From CAYTPE01 sp964439885 (GTDB lineage Bacteria > Patescibacteriota > Patescibacteriia > Magasanikbacterales > GWA2-37-8), in the NCBI GenBank assembly GCA_964439885.1, contig CAYTPE010000049.1, forward strand, positions 1 through 8,614: a stretch of DNA of 8,614 bases. The letters are read 5' to 3'. This document shows, in pieces, positions 5,109-8,614 of this stretch. The position numbers were made by a program, and so were the translations under genes. The notes below the pieces were generated by a model. It saw nothing but the letters and a program-made list of their open reading frames with translations, had not been told where the DNA came from and searched no databases. The first letter of the stretch is position 1; the number at the start of each line of letters is the position of its first letter.

Positions 5109-6392
5109 TTATTTTTTTAAATAATTTCTTCCTTTCAGCTCCGGTGGCAAATACTCCTGCTCCACCGGCTCGTCGTAATCAGGGTTATATTTATACTCTT
5201 TGCCATAGCCAATATCATTCATAAATTTCGTGGGCGCATTACGCAAATGGATGGGGACACCGAGATGTGATGTGTTGAGCGCATCCTCGGCGGCTCGTTG
5301 GTAGGCTGTGTAGAGCAGATTGGACTTGGCAGACTTGGCACAATACACGACGGCCTGAGCCAAATGGACGGTGCACTCCGGCATACCGATCTTATGGCAC
5401 GCGTCATAGGCCGCATTAGCTTGAATCATGGCTTCACTGTTGGCCATACCAATATCCTCACTTGCGAATCGTAAGACTCGTCGCGCGACGTATAACGGGT
5501 CCGCACCGCCTTCAAGCATTCGAGCGAGCCAATATAATGATGCGTTTGGATCGCTGCCGCGCATTGATTTGTGTAGGGCTGAAATAAGATTGTAAAACTT
5601 TTCGCCTTTTTTATCAAAAATAAGGTGCGTCCGCTGCAAAGCCTCTTTCACGTCTTCGCTGGTAATGACCGTTTTAGATTTTGAATTTTTGATTTTAGAT
5701 TTGACGGCGAGTTCAAGACTATTGAGCGCGACACGCGCATCACCGCCAGCGAGCTCCGCTAACAATTTTTTAGTCTCAAACTTAATCTCAATCTTCATTT
5801 TCCCAAAGCCACGCTCTGCATCGGTGAGAGCCCTATCAATAATATTGACTAAATCTTCGTCGCTTAAACTTTTCAAAATAAAAACGCGCGAACGGGACAA
5901 AAGCGCGCCGATAATTTCGAACGAAGGATTCTCGGTGGTAGCACCAATAAGAATAATGTCGCCACGTTCCACATGCGGGAGTAGCGCGTCTTGCTGCGCC
6001 TTATTCCACCGATGAATTTCGTCAATGAATAGAATGGTGCGTTTCACGCGGGAAGACCCCTCCTCCCTGTTTTGACGGGTCACCTCCCCTTCTAAAGGGG
6101 AGAACACCGGTTCCCGTGCTTTTTCAATCACTTTACGCAATTCATCTTTCCCGCTCATCACCGCCGAAATTTGCTCAAAACGCGCGTGCGTTTGCTCAGC
6201 GATAATATGCGCGAGTGTCGTCTTCCCTACTCCCGGTGGACCCCATAATATAAGTGAAGACAACTCATCGTTATCGATCAGTCTACGCAAAAGTTTTCCA
6301 GGACCAACAATATCAGCTTGCCCAAAAAATTCCTCGAAATTACTCGGGCGCATGCGGTCGGCAAGCGGGGGTAGTGGAGCAAGCTCTTTCAT
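5109..6392 (-). CDS. rarA: Replication-associated recombination protein A (RarA/MgsA), AAA+ ATPase
   Basis: RarA is a homotetrameric clamp-loader-like ATPase acting at stalled replication forks. The 427-residue product has Walker A GPPGVGKT (51-58), Walker B LFIDEIHR (121-128), ATTENPSFE with sensor 1 (151-159), LSRSR with the arginine finger (165-169), GGDAR sensor 2 (216-220), and the C-terminal tetramerisation region ending in EYLPPELKGRNY. I chose the ATG at 6390-6392, where family homology starts; a TTG ten codons upstream lies within the end of the preceding gene. Two insertions stand out. Residues about 94-117 contain a palindromic repeat translated as SPLEGEVTRQNREEGSS, between Walker A and B. 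Residues 232-240 contain a Lys/Ser-rich simple repeat. Both fall in loops and keep the frame. The gene is 13 bp after the PLD gene and probably cotranscribed with it. Confidence 0.95.
   Translation of the reverse strand: MKELAPLPPLADRMRPSNFEEFFGQADIVGPGKLLRRLIDNDELSSLILWGPPGVGKTTLAHIIAEQTHARFEQISAVMSGKDELRKVIEKAREPVFSPLEGEVTRQNREEGSSRVKRTILFIDEIHRWNKAQQDALLPHVERGDIILIGATTENPSFEIIGALLSRSRVFILKSLSDEDLVNIIDRALTDAERGFGKMKIEIKFETKKLLAELAGGDARVALNSLELAVKSKIKNSKSKTVITSEDVKEALQRTHLIFDKKGEKFYNLISALHKSMRGSDPNASLYWLARMLEGGADPLYVARRVLRFASEDIGMANSEAMIQANAAYDACHKIGMPECTVHLAQAVVYCAKSAKSNLLYTAYQRAAEDALNTSHLGVPIHLRNAPTKFMNDIGYGKEYKYNPDYDEPVEQEYLPPELKGRNYLKK
5670..5702. repeat. Simple T-rich word repeat inside rarA
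   Basis: TTTAGATTT and TTTTGA words repeat about every 7-8 bases and encode SKIKNSKSK (residues 232-240) between the sensor 2 helix region and the ITSEDV helix. The composition is like the spacers rather than the surrounding gene. Confidence 0.6.
6055..6110. repeat. Palindromic GC-rich element inserted in frame in rarA
   Basis: A perfect hairpin CTCCCCTT-CTA-AAGGGGAG lies at 6084-6102, preceded by the smaller palindrome TGACGGGTCA (6073-6082) and by GACCC (6055-6059), which pairs with GGGTC (6077-6081). The layout resembles widespread palindromic intergenic repeats (as I recall them, of the CCCCTCC...CACCTCCCCTT..AAGGGGAG type). It is read through as SPLEGEVTRQNREEGSS in RarA, where relatives have only a few residues. 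Confidence 0.75.
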
Positions 6393-6405
6393 AAATAAAA
6401 AGTCT

Positions 6406-7506
6406 CTACACAAAATTCTCAATCTGTTTAAGTATCCACGTTTGTATTCGTTCGAGCCAGCCGCGTGTGATGGGGGCGGCCGAGTCGAATGGCTGGGCTT
6501 GTTCTCTCCACATATTGAATAGTTTGTTGAGGTCCTCTACCATGGATTCGTCGGTGAATGACACGCCAGCTTCCTGATCGAACCGTTCGGCGCGGCGCGT
6601 AAGATTCATACTGCCTATCGCGCCAAAACGTTTATCAACAGACACCGCTTTGGCATGGTTCATGGTGGGCAAAAAAAACAAATTAGCGCCAGCCTTCACT
6701 GTGAGTTCATAATACGTTTGCCCTATCAATTGTGCCAAACGACTATCTGGTCGGAGGGGAAGGAAAATATTTACTTTAACCCCACGTTTACGCGCGAGTG
6801 CTACCGAACGTAAAAACGCTTTGTTTGGCACATAATATGGGGTGATCAAATTAACTGTTTCCGACGCCATGGCAAGAGCGCGGATATACAAACGATGCGT
6901 CCGCGGCGAGCGCGCATACTGAGGTGAATGTACTATAAAATCCAGCTTCTCACGCCACGCTTGCAGACCATGTAGTTTGGGGTGCAGAAGGTGTTGCACT
7001 CGATCCTTATTCCCTCCGGCGGCCAAATATGTTTTGGCAAATCCGCGCAAGAGTGGACGTGCAACCGGACCGGTGATCTGCACATACAGATCATCCCATT
7101 CATGAAACTGCACATCAACATTGACTCCCCCCAAAAATACTTTCGCCTCATCAATGATAAGCACTTTGCGATGGTTGCGATTAAAAATACGTCGTATCCA
7201 ATTGGTGATCTTAAGTTCGGGGTACAATGCATTATATTTGAGAAGCTCGACTCCCGCATTGAGCAATCTTCGTTCAGCTTCACGGGAAAGATAGAAACTA
7301 CCCCACGCATCGACGATCATCTTGACGGCAACCCCTTGCTCGGCTTTTTTGATAAGTGCATCAAGAAAAGTGTTTCCAACTTCATCATCCACAAAAATAA
7401 AAATTTCCCAATAAATACTGGCCTTGGCATTGTCGATAGCCTCGAGCATGGCTTTCCATGCGGCTTTGGTAGTACTGTAAAACTCGTATGAATACTGATT
7501 TTCCAT
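6406..7506 (-). CDS. Phospholipase D / cardiolipin synthase-like protein, no membrane anchor
   Basis: PLD-superfamily enzymes use two HxKxxxxD motifs to form and resolve a phosphohistidine intermediate. Bacterial relatives include cardiolipin synthase (ClsB-like), phosphatidylserine synthase and some nucleases. Both motifs are intact: His112-Lys114-Asp119 followed by GGVN, and His284-Lys286-Asp291 followed by GSMN. The WE.FIF region (33-38) and TPYYVP (222-227) are typical of the cardiolipin-synthase group. At 366 residues it lacks the two N-terminal transmembrane helices of classic ClsA, so it is cytosolic or peripheral; the amphipathic C-terminus (GWLERIQTWILKQIENFV) could touch the membrane. 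The ATG start (7504-7506) lies 8 bases from a perfect -10. It is followed by rarA after 13 bp. Exact substrate unknown. Confidence 0.9.
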   Translation of the reverse strand: MENQYSYEFYSTTKAAWKAMLEAIDNAKASIYWEIFIFVDDEVGNTFLDALIKKAEQGVAVKMIVDAWGSFYLSREAERRLLNAGVELLKYNALYPELKITNWIRRIFNRNHRKVLIIDEAKVFLGGVNVDVQFHEWDDLYVQITGPVARPLLRGFAKTYLAAGGNKDRVQHLLHPKLHGLQAWREKLDFIVHSPQYARSPRTHRLYIRALAMASETVNLITPYYVPNKAFLRSVALARKRGVKVNIFLPLRPDSRLAQLIGQTYYELTVKAGANLFFLPTMNHAKAVSVDKRFGAIGSMNLTRRAERFDQEAGVSFTDESMVEDLNKLFNMWREQAQPFDSAAPITRGWLERIQTWILKQIENFV

Positions 7507-7514
7507 ATGGCTTC

Positions 7515-7542
7515 ATTATAGCACTCAATAGCTGGCCGTAAA
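7515..7542 (-). promoter_or_regulatory. Extended -10 promoter of the PLD-rarA unit, near-leaderless
   Basis: On the minus strand TGCTATAAT gives a perfect -10 (7515-7520) with the TGn extension. A fair -35, TTTACG (7537-7542), lies 16 bases upstream. The -10 is 8 bases from the ATG, so the transcript should start within a couple of bases of the start codon. Confidence 0.75.
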
Positions 7543-7549
7543 GAGTGAC

Positions 7550-7583
7550 AAAAAACAAAAAAATACGCCGGTAATACCGACAT
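7550..7583 (-). terminator. Rho-independent terminator after the ABC substrate-binding gene
   Basis: Minus-strand ATGTCGGT-ATT-ACCGGCGT (7565-7583, with two G-T pairs) is followed by seven T, one G and six T (7563-7550). It lies 79 bases past the stop of the upstream gene and just before the PLD promoter, separating the two transcription units. The stretch 7584-7661 shows nothing further. Confidence 0.65.
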
Positions 7584-7661
7584 GATAATGATAATCTATC
7601 CGACGCAGAGTGAAGGGGTCGATTACAAAAAACTCCGCGTTGTAGAAGAGCAAAATTATTT

Positions 7662-8614
7662 TTATGGAAGTTCCTTGTCGACTTTTTCCAAAAAACCGGG
7701 CGGGATGGGGATGTTAAGTGTTCTTGCTGCAGAACGATTGAGGCCAAGTAAATTATCGGTGCGAATTTGGATGGGAAAATCGGAGGGCTTCAAATCTTTA
7801 GTGAGAAGATCATAGACAATATCACTCGTTCGCTGCCCTAACTTTTGGAGATCGGGGCCATAGGTAATGAGCGCTCCTTGGGCCAACTCATATTGTTGCA
7901 AACCAATAATCGGTTTCTGTATTTTTGATCGAAAAGCAAAAAGCACATCAAGGTTAGCGCCAATAAATGGACTGGGAAATCGAAATACGCCATCGACCGT
8001 GCTAAAATCGTACGTGAGCATAAATTTATTAAATTCTTCGCGGGTTGAGAATTGCTTATCGATGAGCTCGACGTGAGCTTCGTCGGCAGCTTTCTTTAAA
8101 TTCTCATACGCAAAGGGCAGCTCTGCGGAGAGCGACGGATTGCCCCGCACTACCAGAATACGTTTCGCGTGTGGGACAAGCTCCAAAAAAAAATCCAAAC
8201 GTTGTCCAACGGTGATCGAATTGCCCGTATCTATAAATACCGCCTTATTCCCTTCGCCGGTTTGGCTGTTCGCCAGACCCAATTCTACTGGATTGGCAGC
8301 AAGCGGCACAACGAGCGGCACATTCCAGTTGGTGTTTTTCAGTACCGCCACTTCCGATTGGCCCGTAACAAGAACGTCAAGATGCTGTGATTGTAGATAC
8401 TGAATAGCACTTTTAATACTATCTCCATCCGAGTTGGTATTAAGCTCTACCAAACGGAAGCGTACTGCGGGCTCGGTGGCCTTTTGTTCGTAATCGTGCA
8501 GACTCACAATGACCGAAGAAAAAATTTGTCGGAAAATTTGACTATCACTGAATAGCCCGACCGTATACACTTTAGGTGCCGGACCGATAAGAACAGTCGT
8601 ATGAGGGTTGGCAC
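7662..8614 (-). CDS. ABC transporter substrate-binding protein (PF04392 type), N-terminus beyond the window
   Basis: This is an extracytoplasmic solute-binding protein of the ABC_sub_bind (TrpX/YtrF-like) group with a periplasmic-binding-protein fold. It delivers an unknown solute to a membrane permease. The frame is open to the right edge, so 316 residues are visible and the signal peptide or lipobox is missing; a GTG at 8568-8570 is only an internal Val. The order of segments fits the family: VYTVGLFSDS at the start of lobe 1, LDVLVTG and VPLVV, the second-lobe start AKRILVVRG, then DGVFRFPSP, KPIIGLQQYE and GALITYGPD. The closing signature is QRTSDIVYDLLTKDLKPSDFP, followed by LGLNRSAARTLNIPIPPGFL. 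Permease and ATPase genes are not in the window. It ends with its own terminator. Confidence 0.85.
   Translation of the reverse strand, partial: ANPHTTVLIGPAPKVYTVGLFSDSQIFRQIFSSVIVSLHDYEQKATEPAVRFRLVELNTNSDGDSIKSAIQYLQSQHLDVLVTGQSEVAVLKNTNWNVPLVVPLAANPVELGLANSQTGEGNKAVFIDTGNSITVGQRLDFFLELVPHAKRILVVRGNPSLSAELPFAYENLKKAADEAHVELIDKQFSTREEFNKFMLTYDFSTVDGVFRFPSPFIGANLDVLFAFRSKIQKPIIGLQQYELAQGALITYGPDLQKLGQRTSDIVYDLLTKDLKPSDFPIQIRTDNLLGLNRSAARTLNIPIPPGFLEKVDKELP

Noticed and set aside
6393..6422. Upstream TTG start for rarA
   Set aside because: It would overlap the end of the PLD gene and adds residues without similarity. The ATG at 6392 begins the conserved region.
6982..7491. Open frame of 169 codons on the plus strand, antisense to the PLD gene
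   Set aside because: It is a shadow of the PLD gene with both HKD motifs on the opposite strand, and no independent start signals or motifs were seen.
1..8614. Alternative genetic code (TGA as glycine, as in Gracilibacteria), suggested by the absence of TGA stops
   Set aside because: All genes read well in the standard code with no in-frame TGA, and nine genes are too few for the lack of TGA stops to mean much.

Overview
The window looks like a stretch of bacterial chromosome from a member of the Candidate Phyla Radiation (Patescibacteria). This is an inference from four things: the style of GatA and of the divergent Lgt, weak or absent Shine-Dalgarno sequences, compact ordinary housekeeping genes, and spacers made of AT-rich simple 'word' repeats. 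I would not name a lineage. All nine genes read in the standard code. Every visible stop is TAA or TAG, and no TGA stop is seen.

Layout. On the minus strand, reading from about 4100 down to 1, lie gatC, gatA, a tandem-duplicated LOG-family (TIGR00730-type) protein and lgt. They are separated by spacers of 100-133 bp made of AT-rich repeats. Divergent from gatC is tsaE on the plus strand, the only plus-strand gene. It converges on a small secreted Lys-rich protein (minus, 4686-5045), with a bidirectional terminator between them. Upstream of that on the minus strand is a two-gene unit, a phospholipase D/cardiolipin-synthase-like gene followed 13 bp later by rarA. Last comes the C-terminal 316 residues of a PF04392-type ABC substrate-binding protein that runs off the right edge and ends in its own terminator.

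Functions. GatC and GatA are two of the three subunits of the tRNA-dependent amidotransferase (GatB is not here). TsaE is the ATPase of tRNA t6A synthesis. RarA is a replication-associated AAA+ ATPase. Lgt lipidates lipoproteins. The PLD protein probably works on phospholipids. The ABC protein binds an exported or imported solute. Apart from gatCA and PLD-rarA, I see no functional coupling among neighbours.

I see no clear new defence, mobile or biosynthetic system. The most unusual signals are structural. (1) Simple-repeat words and a palindromic element lie in frame inside conserved genes (lgt, gatA, tsaE, rarA). (2) A 4x7-bp repeat lies in lgt, just before a stop codon beyond which the homologous frame appears to continue. 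(3) The LOG protein is an internal duplication whose second domain has lost the motif glutamate. (4) Several promoters sit so close to the start codon that the mRNAs should be nearly leaderless. (5) A small secreted protein carries four KK pentads, and an 18-bp palindrome covers its promoter.
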